A DNA stretch of 64,000 nt from Lachnospiraceae bacterium. GTDB lineage: Bacteria > Bacillota > Clostridia > Lachnospirales > Lachnospiraceae. This document shows, one piece after another, positions 1 to 7,879 of the stretch; position 1 is the stretch's first letter; each line of letters starts with the position of its first letter. The translations under genes were made by a program, and so were the position numbers. The notes below the pieces were generated by a model. The model was not told the origin of the DNA. It did not search any database and saw only the letters and a program-made list of their open reading frames with translations. The DNA lies in NCBI GenBank assembly GCA_017614155.1, contig JAGACK010000052.1, forward strand, positions 1 through 64,000. Direction: 5' to 3'.

Positions 1-762
1 AAGCTTGTGGTTGTATTCTTTGAGTTTTTCTATGTATTCTTCAAGAGACTCCACTGAACGCTGAAGATAAGTTTTTCTTTTTCCAGATCCCTGGACGAAT
101 TCAATACATTCATCGTCTTTGATCTTATATAACTTCTTTCTGAGACGCTTTAGTGTATGTAACGATATCTGTTCATTGTAGACTATTTTTATCCCGTAGA
201 GTTCTTCGCATTCAGCACAGAATGAACATAGTTTATAAGCAAGTTTTGCCATACTCTTAGTCACTGATTTTTTCCATACGAAAGTATATTTGTTGGCGAC
301 CGATTCTATCTTTGTACCATCGATAAAGATATTTTCGCCTGAGATTTCTCCCAAGTCGAGAAGTATGGTCCCAACCTGCGCCATGACTTTTTTTGCACAC
401 TGGGAAAGGTGCATTGATATAAATCTTGCTATTGTGGAATGATCCGGAGCGGGAGTTCCTTCTAGAAGGTACATGAAATTGATATCTCTTTTGCATGAAG
501 ATTCGATATCACGGCTTGAATAGATCCTGTTCATTGCGGCATAGATGACAACTTTGAGCATCTGACGCGGTGAGGCCTGATTCTTTCTGATTCTGTCGTA
601 GGTCTTATACAGATCGGAAAGATCCATTTCCTCCACAAATGCACTTACCAGGCGTACCGGATCGTCAGAAGGAATAGAAATCTCTATGTCGAGTGGAAGT
701 TTGATTTGATGATTTAGGGAAGATACTGTATAATCTCCCTGTAAGATTTTATTTAGTAGCAT
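1..762 (-). CDS. IS1182-like transposase, N-terminal part (cut by window edge)
   Basis: This open frame of 254 codons runs off the left edge. The start ATG at 762 opens with MLLNKILQGDY, and the region contains SPRQMLKVVIYAAMNRIYSSRD, SCKRDINFMYLLEGTPAPDHST and ENIFIDGTKIES. These match the N-terminal DUF772-like domain and first catalytic Asp region (FIDGTK) of IS1182-type DDE transposases. The C-terminal catalytic part lies outside the window, so intactness cannot be judged. A terminator-like hairpin and a palindromic IS end lie just upstream of the start, as expected for the 5' end of such an element. Family assignment is from remembered motifs. Confidence 0.85.
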   Translation of the reverse strand, partial: MLLNKILQGDYTVSSLNHQIKLPLDIEISIPSDDPVRLVSAFVEEMDLSDLYKTYDRIRKNQASPRQMLKVVIYAAMNRIYSSRDIESSCKRDINFMYLLEGTPAPDHSTIARFISMHLSQCAKKVMAQVGTILLDLGEISGENIFIDGTKIESVANKYTFVWKKSVTKSMAKLAYKLCSFCAECEELYGIKIVYNEQISLHTLKRLRKKLYKIKDDECIEFVQGSGKRKTYLQRSVESLEEYIEKLKEYNHKL

Positions 763-778
763 AAATATATTTTACAGC

Positions 779-808
779 AAAAATCGGACTTTTCGAAGCC
801 CGATTTTT
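779..808. terminator. Hairpin with A/T arms at the IS boundary
   Basis: An imperfect palindrome of about 12-nt arms (AAAAATCGG ... CCGATTTTT) lies between the transposase start and the IS end. It can act as a bidirectional terminator shielding the transposase from read-through. Function is inferred from shape only. Confidence 0.5.
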
Positions 809-840
809 GTGCTAATCGCGATATTTTTCGCATGAAGAAA

Positions 841-873
841 GGACTGTCACACTAATTCATTAGTGCGACAGCC
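841..873. repeat. Palindromic end of the IS element
   Basis: The sequence GGACTGTCACACTAAT / ATTAGTGCGACAGCC forms a near-perfect 33-bp inverted repeat immediately outside the transposase gene. Such a sub-terminal palindrome is typical of IS1182-like termini. The matching left end lies outside the window, so the element boundary and target duplication cannot be checked. Confidence 0.6.
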
Positions 874-922
874 CCGGCCTGTTTACGAGCGCCTGGCGCG
901 AGTGGCCGCGGCAGAGGGGATG
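874..922. repeat. Rpn-unit 3' flank, copy 1
   Basis: About 49 bp (CCGGCCTGTTTACGAG, then GGCGCGAG and AGAGGGGATG) recurs at 3749-3798 with only a few changes. Both copies sit just past the 3' end of an Rpn-type gene or fragment on the minus strand, so it is part of the duplicated unit. Here it abuts the IS end directly. Confidence 0.65.
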
Positions 923-926
923 CTGG

Positions 927-1775
927 TCAGCCTTTGTTCTGATCCTTTGCCGATGCCATTCCTGCTATCGCACGTGCGTCGTCGTCGGACATTCCGCGTT
1001 CAATGCAGTTTTGATAGACCTGAAGGGTTTTCTGCTCGATTCCCCGTTCGATTCCCCGTTCGATTCCCTGCTCGATTCCCTGCTCGATTCCTATTTTGTA
1101 CTGTTTTGTTGCATATCTTTCAACTGCTTCGCACATTTTTTCTCTTCCTTCCTCTTTTTTGAAATATCTGACGCCTTTTTCCAATTCCGGATTATTAAAA
1201 CCGGTTGTTCCCTTGTTGCTGAAATCTTCCATCAGTCTTCCTATTCTATCATCACCTCTGTAATTACCATTCACATATATGATATGACTTCCGTCATTAA
1301 AATTATCGGTTCCGTCTATTTTTCTGTCAATCCTGTATACCGCCCTGTTTTTTCCAAAATAATCCGACTTCGTTATGAATATCATGTATGAGTCTTTCAG
1401 TTTCCTGAATTCCTGATTTGACTTCAGCATCCTTGCATCCATCATACTTGAATGAAATCGAGCCCTTCTCGGGTTTGCGTCTCTTTTTTTTCGCTGTACC
1501 TCACAGTTGAACAGATCCCCGTTTTTCTCGCCCGCAAGTATGTCCAGGATGATGCTCCTGCCGTTTACTAACGGGTTTTTCAGCTGTACCTGGCCTCTGC
1601 AGCTTTTTATCTCGACATTCTTTTCAAGTAATGTATCTATGATCAGCTTTGCAGCAGGTATATTGCCATCGAACACCCTTGACATCAGGTCGTCATCGAA
1701 CAGACACATGTTGTCCACAATCTTTTCAATCTCTCTTTTTTTCTTTCTGTTGTCTTTTGTTTTTTCCCTTTTCAT
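927..1775 (-). CDS. PD-(D/E)XK nuclease family transposase (Rpn-like), copy A
   Basis: A 282-residue protein from the ATG at 1775, chosen because GGAGG lies 5 nt upstream; the longer frame adds about 50 residues with no support. The core has LDILAGEKNGDLFNCEVQRK, fitting the D...ExQ/K signature of the PD-(D/E)XK fold, then a motif with RARFHSSMMDARM and YMIFITKSDYFG, all typical of Rpn/PF12784 proteins. The tail carries five tandem GIEQ/GIER units before a short helical end. Family members promote RecA-independent recombination in E. coli; activity here is inferred. It belongs to a local array of related genes and fragments sharing 5' and 3' flanks. It is the best preserved copy next to the IS. 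Confidence 0.85.
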   Translation of the reverse strand: MKREKTKDNRKKKREIEKIVDNMCLFDDDLMSRVFDGNIPAAKLIIDTLLEKNVEIKSCRGQVQLKNPLVNGRSIILDILAGEKNGDLFNCEVQRKKRDANPRRARFHSSMMDARMLKSNQEFRKLKDSYMIFITKSDYFGKNRAVYRIDRKIDGTDNFNDGSHIIYVNGNYRGDDRIGRLMEDFSNKGTTGFNNPELEKGVRYFKKEEGREKMCEAVERYATKQYKIGIEQGIEQGIERGIERGIEQKTLQVYQNCIERGMSDDDARAIAGMASAKDQNKG

Positions 1776-1844
1776 TTTTCCTCCTTTGAAATTGTCTTCG
1801 CAGGAGGGTTTTATTATGCCGGATAGCCTGATGGAACTATTCAG

Positions 1845-1916
1845 CTTTTTTGCTCCTGCTATTCTGTTGTGATTGGAAATAGCATGAGCTTTTGGTGGGC
1901 TGTGAGGGCCCGGGTT
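1845..1916. repeat. Rpn-unit 5' flank (distal part), copy 1
   Basis: This stretch (TTGCTCCTGCTATTCTGTTG, AGCATGAGCTTT, GGTGGGCTGTGAGGGCCC) recurs at 3495-3565 upstream of Rpn copy B. It is part of the conserved non-coding sequence carried with each unit. Confidence 0.7.
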
Positions 1917-2090
1917 ACCAGACATGATTTTCGTTTATTCCCGAGCTGCGAGGGCAACAGCGTTTCTTTGCTGTTGCAGCGAGCTGCTGCGGGCCGAAAA
2001 AGTAGTACAGACAGCTTGCCGCCTACCGACGAAGTCGGTTTAGATTGCGGCAAGCACATTGCATTTCAGGCCTGAAAGGGCTGAAATGCA

Positions 2091-2240
2091 ACCGCCTTCA
2101 TGCTAGGATGGACAGGTTTTCTGTCCTGTTTGATTTGTTTTGATTATATCACTGTTGGGTTTTTGGGGCAAATATGTCAGGTTTCGATGACATATCCTGT
2201 CGTGTTCGTCCGAAGGTAGTAAAAGAAGTCGACCCTGTAG
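2091..2240. repeat. Rpn-unit 5' flank (proximal part), copy 1
   Basis: About 145 bp matches 3573-3722 at a constant offset with about 90 percent identity by eye (ACCGCCTTCATGCTAGGATG, GGACAGGTTTTCTGTCC, TTTTTGGGGCAAATATGTC). Between this block and the distal flank, copy A has about 170 bp that copy B lacks (1917-2090), containing a strong hairpin at 2060-2092 (TTGCATTTCAGGCC ... TGAAATGCAA). The stretch from 1776 to 2315 has no supported gene. Confidence 0.75.
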
Positions 2241-2315
2241 GGGGAGGGGATGTTGGTGACGATGAGGAGGGTTTGCATGGTTTTTCTCTCTTTTGGGGGA
2301 TGTATTTGGTTTTGA

Positions 2316-2588
2316 TTATGGGGTGCCGGGCTTTTCCCGGGATTTGTATCGGGCGAGTTCGGCTTCCAGGTCTTTTATTCTTTGTCCCTGTTCCTCTATC
2401 GTTTGTCCCTGTTCCTCTATCTTATTGTTCTTCCACTGATCCATCAAAAGCCATTCTTCTCTGGCACGGCACTGTTCACGTATCCGCTCTTCCTCTGTCA
2501 GCTGCCATACTCCGGAAACTGCCTTATTTAATACCTTATCTTCTGCTGCTATCATTTTCAGATCCTCCCACGATTCAGCTTTGAACAT
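2316..2588 (-). CDS. Small coiled-coil protein, Rpn C-terminal-like
   Basis: A 90-residue frame starts six bases after the copy B stop and could be translated by reinitiation (AGG, then ATG 5 nt later). It begins MFKAESWEDLKMIAAEDKVL and ends in a charged helix with two near-identical IEEQGQ repeats and an ELARYKSREKPGTP tail. The same tail is found as a decayed remnant near 5101-5152. From memory, this segment is normally the C-terminus of a different Rpn subfamily, so this is probably a fragment left from recombination. It may still be expressed. Confidence 0.5.
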   Translation of the reverse strand: MFKAESWEDLKMIAAEDKVLNKAVSGVWQLTEEERIREQCRAREEWLLMDQWKNNKIEEQGQTIEEQGQRIKDLEAELARYKSREKPGTP

Positions 2589-2594
2589 CTCTGC

Positions 2595-3458
2595 CTACAC
2601 TGTTCTGAGTAGATTTTTTTCATGCATTATTTTCATGATCTCTTCCACATCATAGTCAGGGGCAAATTTCTGTGCAATTGTTGTAATCTGGTTAATGTTT
2701 TCAATGGGTTCTTCTAGGTCTTCGGATATCTGAATGTTGGTTTTGCCTTTCTCCAGTTTTTTGCATACCTGCTCGATCAGACGATGTTCGTTTCCGTCAT
2801 TCCAACCATCATCTCTGCTTCTCTGTATTGCAAGATCATATGACATGTATGACATCTTTACCTTCCTGTCCTTTCTTGCAGATATCACTTCTGCATCTAT
2901 CCTCTTTGTCAGATCGCTGTGTGCCGTCTTTCCAGCCACATAGTCGAGCAAATCTCTCAATTCTTCGCTGATTGCATCACCATTGCCTGTTGCATTCATA
3001 AATATCTTCTTCGTACGGTCATTTAGCGGATCTCCTGTCTCATGACAGATGTTCTCATATGTATACTTTCGTAATTCATGTCCAAAATAATCCCTCGTAC
3101 AGATAAAAATGATGTAACTTTCCGGAAGTTCTTTATATTTTTTCTTTTTTGCCATCAGGTTTATATCTACATTCGCCTGATAATATCTGCTTCTTGCAGC
3201 TATATCCGGCTCATCATAAGCCTGCATTTCCATATCGTAAGCTTTTGAAGTATCATCCTCAAGGTATACATCAAGATGTACTGCCTTGGCGTCAGGAGTT
3301 GCCTCCAGATACTGTTCTGCATTGCTGTAGCTTATCCTGCTGATCTTTTTTTCAAGAATGATTTCCAGTATCTCCTTGCAAAGATCTATGTTTCGGGAAA
3401 GTACTGCCCCAAACATAAAATTATCGGCAAATGTCAGTTCTTCAATTGGTTTTCTCAT
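2595..3458 (-). CDS. Rpn family recombination-promoting nuclease, copy B
   Basis: A 287-residue PD-(D/E)XK protein. It begins MRKPIEELTFADNFMFGAVL, the usual Rpn opening, followed by HLDVYLEDD...YDMEMQ (catalytic D and ExQ), ARSRYYQANVDINLM and SYIIFICTRDYFG. The C-terminal part includes a helical region (CKKLEKGKTNIQISEDLEE) resembling the segment that predicts a small-helix tail in this family. A GGAGG-like site (AAAGGAGG) precedes the ATG. It is clearly diverged from copy A, although their upstream flanks are nearly identical, which suggests exchange of coding cassettes between conserved flanks. Role in DNA rearrangement or mobile-element defence is inference. Confidence 0.85.
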   Translation of the reverse strand: MRKPIEELTFADNFMFGAVLSRNIDLCKEILEIILEKKISRISYSNAEQYLEATPDAKAVHLDVYLEDDTSKAYDMEMQAYDEPDIAARSRYYQANVDINLMAKKKKYKELPESYIIFICTRDYFGHELRKYTYENICHETGDPLNDRTKKIFMNATGNGDAISEELRDLLDYVAGKTAHSDLTKRIDAEVISARKDRKVKMSYMSYDLAIQRSRDDGWNDGNEHRLIEQVCKKLEKGKTNIQISEDLEEPIENINQITTIAQKFAPDYDVEEIMKIMHEKNLLRTV

Positions 3459-3494
3459 CTTTTACCTCCTTTTCCGACAGGAGCTATCAGATGA

Positions 3495-3565
3495 GTTTTT
3501 TGCTCCTGCTATTCTGTTGTAATTGGAAATAGCATGAGCTTTGGTGGGCTGTGAGGGCCCTGGGT
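3495..3565. repeat. Rpn-unit 5' flank (distal part), copy 2
   Basis: Second copy of the 1845-1916 block, upstream of Rpn copy B, differing at a few bases. Confidence 0.7.
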
Positions 3566-3572
3566 TGGCGGA

Positions 3573-3722
3573 ACCGCCTTCATGCTAGGATGGACAGGTT
3601 TTCTGTCCTGTTTGATTTGTTTTGATTATATCACTATTGGGTTTTTGGGGCAAATATGTCAGGTTTCGATGGCATTTCCTGTCATGTTCGTCCGGAGGCA
3701 GTGAAAGAAGTCGACGCGGTAG
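3573..3722. repeat. Rpn-unit 5' flank (proximal part), copy 2
   Basis: Second copy of the 2091-2240 block. It sits between Rpn copy B and the Rpn fragment at 3803, and ends beside a small hairpin at 3723-3750 (GCGAACACCC ... GGGTGTTTG). Confidence 0.75.
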
Positions 3723-3748
3723 GGGCGAACACCCCTTTGGGTGTTTGT

Positions 3749-3798
3749 CCGGCCTGTTTACGAGTGCTTGGCGCGAGCGGCCGCGCCAGAGGGGATGC
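3749..3798. repeat. Rpn-unit 3' flank, copy 2
   Basis: Second copy of the 874-922 block, placed directly after the 3' end of the Rpn fragment on the minus strand. Confidence 0.65.
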
Positions 3799-3802
3799 AT
3801 TT

Positions 3803-4060
3803 CTACAAAAACTCCGGCAAAATCCCTTCCCTGATGCATTCATCAACAACTGTCCTGACTGCCTGTTCCTTCTCCGCATCGGTTGTGGCCAAGCCTATCG
3901 TTCTTTTAACCCTGGATGAAAACTCCGCGAACTGCCCGAGCGACCTGCAGGCCTTCACAAGTCCTTCGTTGCAGCCTTCGTTTATATTATACACCTTCAC
4001 GATCAGTTCCAGCGCAGCGTAGTGTCTGTCCAGAACCCGCAGACCAACCCGTGGCAGATA
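3803..4060 (-). pseudogene. Rpn family nuclease, C-terminal fragment
   Basis: The frame reads LDRHYAALELIVKVYNINEG and continues with a segment ending in DECIREGILPEFL. The YNIN motif, the helical C-terminus and the CIxxGIL end are characteristic of a second Rpn subfamily common in Lachnospiraceae. The N-terminal nuclease domain is missing: upstream sequence beyond about 4060 shows no homology. The remaining about 80 codons are therefore a decayed copy. The translated part can still be read from a GTG at 4000. Confidence 0.65.
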
Positions 4061-4128
4061 TCGTCCTCAATAATTCTTTTTCTTAAAAGCTTTCCCTACT
4101 TTCCCTGCTTTCCCTGTGATAACTCATA

Positions 4129-4608
4129 CTATTCCGAACTAGCCGGCCATCTGCAGCCATTATTTGTATTTGGATACGAACCTGCGCTTTGATATTTCTC
4201 TTTTTCTTCTTTATAGTATTCCCTGATCTTCCTCTTTAGCTTTTCAGCGCTGTTTTCATCGTCATAATAATCAGACATCACTTCATCAAAACAATCTCCA
4301 CACAAAGAATCACAGGCAAGTTTCTTCTCTTCCATAATACGGGGATGATCAGAAAAGAAATCTCTTGGCAAATCCCATATTGAAAAAAGCTCCTGTCCCT
4401 CCGGTATCATTTTTAAGCATTTCCCACAACGGCACCTTCTAATATAGTCCCATGCCTCGTAATCATTTCCATCACACCAGTTAACCGCTCTGCCGCATGC
4501 TGCAATTATTCTCTTTGCCGGATCTTTGCTTACCTATTCATTGTCATATAAAGATATGACTAATCTTACAATGTCATTCATACCTCTTCCAATGTCGTGA
4601 CAACTCAT
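4129..4608 (-). pseudogene. Cys-rich zinc-ribbon-like protein interrupted by in-frame TAG
   Basis: A good start (AAAGGAG, then ATG at 4608) opens MSCHDIGRGMNDIVRLVISL and hits TAG at 4536-4534 after 24 codons. The same frame continues without another stop to 4129, reading RIIAACGRAVNWCDGNDYE, RCRCGKCLKMI, then CDSLCGDC and a Lys/Glu-rich tail, about 159 codons in all. The CxC/CxxC pairs suggest a metal-binding ribbon. The segment after the TAG can restart at an ATG at 4410 (93 residues), but that would lose the first Cys cluster. A nonsense mutation is the simplest reading. Function unknown. Confidence 0.6.
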
Positions 4609-4690
4609 AATATCTCCTTTCTCAACCTGTTTATGCGTACGCTGTTCGTATATACGATATATTAATCCATAAAAAAATAACTGTCAAGTA

Positions 4691-5032
4691 TTATTCTTCT
4701 TTCAGTGCGCTCAAATAACCTCTTAATCGTTCCTTTTTTTCGTGACTAAGAGCATCTATTTCTATTAAAAAATCATAATTTTCTGTTCCTTTACTGACAA
4801 TCAGATAGTCATTTTTTTTGTTTTTTTCGCTTTTTCCTGAGTTCTGAAGGATCTCATAAGGCGTAACTCCCAACACTTCACTAATGATCATAATCTTGTC
4901 AGCTGCAGGATTAGTTTTTTTTCGTTTCCAGTCACTTATAGTGCTTTGAGATATTCCCGTTTTTTTTGAGAATTCAATCTGAGACATCTTGCATTCTTCC
5001 ATTATCTTAAATATTCGTTCACTTATTATCAT
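4691..5032 (-). CDS. XRE family transcriptional regulator
   Basis: A 113-residue protein with an N-terminal helix-turn-helix (KMSQIEFSKKTGISQSTISD) at about residues 15-60 and a short helical C-terminal region that may dimerise. The start MIISERIF at 5032 gives the family's usual N-terminus; an ATG 21 bases upstream adds seven residues with no better ribosome binding site. The gene lies among mobile remnants and has no obvious operon partner. Likely a regulator of an accessory function. Confidence 0.8.
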   Translation of the reverse strand: MIISERIFKIMEECKMSQIEFSKKTGISQSTISDWKRKKTNPAADKIMIISEVLGVTPYEILQNSGKSEKNKKNDYLIVSKGTENYDFLIEIDALSHEKKERLRGYLSALKEE

Positions 5033-5059
5033 TATTTCTCTGTTCTCCCACATTCTATG

Positions 5060-5152
5060 CTGGTGACGATGAGTATTTTTTCATGGGGTGTATGGGGTTA
5101 TTATGGGGCGCCGGGGGTTTCCCGGGATTTGTATCGGGCGAGTTCGGCTTAC
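5060..5152 (-). pseudogene. Remnant of Rpn C-terminus and 3' flank
   Basis: This short stretch matches 2254-2365. On the minus strand it still reads ELARYKSRETPGAP, the same tail as the small ORF after Rpn copy B, followed by the shared 3' flank. The rest of the gene is gone, so it marks a fourth, nearly erased Rpn unit. Confidence 0.6.
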
Positions 5153-5164
5153 AAGAGATGTAGT

Positions 5165-5284
5165 CTATCTCAAAGTTCTATCTAAATCCTGCAGGTCATG
5201 AAACATCCTGTGAACAATTGCCTTATCACCTTCAATAGAATAAATTAAATAATAGTCATGTCTCCTAATTTGGTCATAATCCAT
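5165..5284 (-). pseudogene. RelE/ParE-type toxin, C-terminal fragment
   Basis: The 39-codon frame opens at an ATG overlapping the antitoxin stop and reads RRHDYYLIYSIEGDKAIVHR, MFHDLQDLDRTLR. This resembles the last strands of ParE/RelE toxins, where a full protein would be about 90-105 residues. The first two thirds are missing. The coupling to the antitoxin (ATGGATTATGA) may be the scar of an internal deletion that kept the toxin end. Confidence 0.6.
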
Positions 5285-5525
5285 ACTTCTCTCTAATATT
5301 CTTTGAGGCTTGAAATGCGTCAATTACTTCTCCATCCTCTGCCTGCTTTTTTGCAATTGCAAGCTGCTCTATGATTTCTTCTCTAGTCAATGGTTTATAT
5401 GGATTATACATTTCTCTCTTTATTTCCGTCCTGGACGACAGTCTGCGTATAAACTCACTCACCAGCAAAAGATCGGTATCGGGTAATCCTCTCATTAAAG
5501 AAACAGTTGATTCATATGTACCCAT
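5274..5525 (-). CDS. Antitoxin-like protein of a degraded toxin-antitoxin pair
   Basis: An 83-residue protein from MGTYESTVSLMRGLPDTDLL; the ATG at 5525 is favoured because GGAGG lies 7 nt upstream, while the ATG at 5543 has none. The central NPYKPLTREEIIEQLAIAKK and the helical end resemble antitoxins that pair with RelE/ParE-type toxins. The downstream toxin is reduced to its C-terminus, so this is likely an orphan antitoxin. Confidence 0.6.
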   Translation of the reverse strand: MGTYESTVSLMRGLPDTDLLLVSEFIRRLSSRTEIKREMYNPYKPLTREEIIEQLAIAKKQAEDGEVIDAFQASKNIREKYGL

Positions 5526-5695
5526 ATGTTTACCTCCATTCACAGATACTATACCATAAACATTTCAAATATATATGGAAACTTTTCTATCTACAAAGAT
5601 ATTATAGCATGAAAATGATGTGACAAATATCAATTTCGAACTCATCTGGCCGGACTTGACCCGTGGCAGATTCCGGCAGAAGTCTACAGGTATGC

Positions 5696-6883
5696 TTAAG
5701 ATTGCTGAGTGACTCGGGTGAGGATCTCGGTGAACAGGCGTTTGTTTTCGGCTTCGCCATAGGCGGTGGCGGCAGCGCGGAAGGCGCTTTCATCGTAGGC
5801 GAAGGTGTCCCAGGCTTCGATGATGTGCGCTATTGAGCCCTGCATGTCATCGGGGCTGATAAGTGCGCCGAGATTTCCGCGGATCAGGTCGCCGGTGTTG
5901 CCGAGGTCTGTGCCGATCACGGGTGTGCCGACTGAAAAGGACTCTGTTATGGTCATGGGAAAGCCTTCATACCATTTGGTCGGCAGGATCAGGGCCCTGG
6001 CACGGGCGATCGTTTTTATTATATCCTCATGCGGCAGGGGCTCGTGGAGGATCACTCGCTTCAGGCCGTGGTTTTCGATGAATCTCCTGACGGTCTCCGT
6101 CATGGGACCGCTGCCGTAAAGGTCGAGCGTCGGGACTTCTTCCGGGGTCTTTGCCTTCGTTTCAAGCAGATACCAGGCCTCGAGCAGTTCGCCCGTGCCC
6201 TTGATCTCTTCGAGGCGTCCGGCGTAGATGAAGGTGTTGTCCCGTTCCGCGTAGGGTATGATCTCTTCTGACATCGCAGTGAAGTTGGGCTTGACAAAGA
6301 TGTTTTCTTCTCTGATGCCGGGCAGGTTTTTTAGTTTTTCTTTGTTGAATTCCGTGAGACAGATATAGTGCAGCCTGCCGTAGATGCCGGTTTTTCTGTG
6401 TATCCTGCTGCTGATGACGCAAAGGAGGGTCTGAGTGAAGCTGTTCCGGTAGCAGCGGTGCTTCAGGGCGCAGTGGAGGCCTTTTTTCAGGCAGTCTTCG
6501 CAGATGCGGCCGTCTCTGTACAGGAGCGCGCCCGGGCAGATCAGGCGGAAGTTGTGGACCGTCTGTATTATGGGGACCCCGGCTCTGGCAGCTGCGTAGT
6601 AGACGGATGGGCTGATGAGGGTCAGGGTGTTGTGGACCATTACGACAGCGATGCTCTTTTCTTTTATTATGGCTGTGATGTCTTTTGCGGTCTTTTTTGA
6701 GTAGATGAAGCCGAAAGGAACGCGAAGTCTTTTGAAGCCGGTCATGGTATCCAGCTCTTTGTTGTCACGCTCGTAGAGGGTCACATCGTGTCCCATGCTT
6801 TTGAGGAGCCTGTACTCGTTTTGTACTACCGTGTCCTCGCCGCCCGGGAGACGGTAGTGGTTGTGGACTATGAGGAGGTTCAT
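5696..6883 (-). CDS. GT4-type glycosyltransferase
   Basis: A 395-residue protein with a GT-B fold. The N-terminal domain opens MNLLIVHNHYRLPGGEDTVV, and the C-terminal Glycos_transf_1 domain has IYAGRLEEIKGTGELLEAW (residues 219-237) and YEGFPMTITESFSVGTPVIG (305-324), the EX7E nucleotide-sugar-binding motif. Between residues 116 and 144 five cysteines (CPG, CEDC, HC, HRC) form a cluster typical of a subgroup of bacterial polysaccharide glycosyltransferases. It starts 9 bases after ldhA with a GAGGG site, so the two are likely co-transcribed. The acceptor cannot be inferred. Confidence 0.85.
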   Translation of the reverse strand: MNLLIVHNHYRLPGGEDTVVQNEYRLLKSMGHDVTLYERDNKELDTMTGFKRLRVPFGFIYSKKTAKDITAIIKEKSIAVVMVHNTLTLISPSVYYAAARAGVPIIQTVHNFRLICPGALLYRDGRICEDCLKKGLHCALKHRCYRNSFTQTLLCVISSRIHRKTGIYGRLHYICLTEFNKEKLKNLPGIREENIFVKPNFTAMSEEIIPYAERDNTFIYAGRLEEIKGTGELLEAWYLLETKAKTPEEVPTLDLYGSGPMTETVRRFIENHGLKRVILHEPLPHEDIIKTIARARALILPTKWYEGFPMTITESFSVGTPVIGTDLGNTGDLIRGNLGALISPDDMQGSIAHIIEAWDTFAYDESAFRAAATAYGEAENKRLFTEILTRVTQQS

Positions 6884-6892
6884 GGTCTTCCC

Positions 6893-7879
6893 TCACACAT
6901 CGTTTTCTGTCTGCTTTCCGGCGAGGGCGTCGGTGAGGTTTTGGAGGGTGGTCTGCGCTATGGCCTCGAGCGCCTCTTTTGTGTAGAAGCCCTGGTGGGA
7001 GGTGATCATCACATTCGGGAAGGACAGGAGGCGGGAGGTCACGGAATGCTGCATGATCTCGTCGGATCTGTCCTCGTAGACGTTTCCGGTCTCCTCTTCG
7101 TAGACATCCAGCCCTACTCCCAGGAATTTGTTCATCCTGATGCCTTCTATGAGGTCGTTGGTGCTGATAAGCGCGCCTCTGGAGGTGTTGACGAGGATCA
7201 CATCGTCCTTCATCTTTTTGATGGCGTCTATGTTTATCATGTGATAGGTGCTTTCGATCAGCGGGCAGTGGAGGGATATCAGGTCGCTTGTTCGAAGCAG
7301 CTCGTCAAGGGACACATAGGTCACGAAATCTTTAAGGGATTCGTTTTCGTAGACATCGTAGGCTATGACCTTCATGCCGAAGCCTCTGCACTGTTCGCAC
7401 ATATAGGCTCCGATCTTTCCTGTGCCGACAATCCCGGCTGTCTTTCCGCGCATGTTCACTCCGCGCAGGTTTTTCAGGCTGTAGTCGTTTTCGCGGACTT
7501 TATTATACGCCTTGTAGAGGCGGCGGTTGACTGCAAGTGCGAGCGCCATGGCAAGCTCCGCAACAGCCTCGGGTGAGTACGCCGGCACTCTTTTGACATA
7601 GATGCCGAGTTTATGGGCCGTTTCTGTATCGACATTGTTGTAGCCTGCGCAGCGCATGAGGACGGCCCTGACTCCTGCTTCCTTTAGCTTTTCCAGGGTT
7701 TCGGGTCCGATATCGGCGTTCACAAAGGCACATACTGCGTCATATCCCTTTGCGAGCACGGCGCTCCTGCTGTCGAGCTCGTGCTCTATATAGTCGATCT
7801 TTGTATCCGGATAGTTTTTAAGCTCCGGATCAAAGGATTTTCTGTCGTAGGTTTTCGCGGCGTAGAATAAAAGTTTCAT
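6893..7879 (-). CDS. ldhA: D-lactate dehydrogenase / D-2-hydroxyacid dehydrogenase
   Basis: A 328-residue enzyme of the D-isomer 2-hydroxyacid dehydrogenase family, reducing pyruvate to D-lactate with NADH. Visible features are [10 protein letters not shown] (75-84), the Rossmann GTGKIG (152-157), NTSRGALI with catalytic Arg234, LDVYEEE with the Glu near 261-263, and SHQGFYT with His295. The pattern matches fermentative LdhA rather than VanH. The start overlaps the stop of the chemoreceptor gene by ATGA, giving translational coupling. It would regenerate NAD during fermentation. Confidence 0.88.
   Translation of the reverse strand: MKLLFYAAKTYDRKSFDPELKNYPDTKIDYIEHELDSRSAVLAKGYDAVCAFVNADIGPETLEKLKEAGVRAVLMRCAGYNNVDTETAHKLGIYVKRVPAYSPEAVAELAMALALAVNRRLYKAYNKVRENDYSLKNLRGVNMRGKTAGIVGTGKIGAYMCEQCRGFGMKVIAYDVYENESLKDFVTYVSLDELLRTSDLISLHCPLIESTYHMINIDAIKKMKDDVILVNTSRGALISTNDLIEGIRMNKFLGVGLDVYEEETGNVYEDRSDEIMQHSVTSRLLSFPNVMITSHQGFYTKEALEAIAQTTLQNLTDALAGKQTENDV

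Noticed and set aside
863..1391. Plus-strand frames with FPVRFPARF and DSPFDSLLDS repeats
   Set aside because: They are reverse readings of the GIEQGIER repeat in Rpn copy A.
6788..7576. 262-codon plus-strand frame
   Set aside because: It lies opposite ldhA and the GT4 start and has no homology-like pattern.
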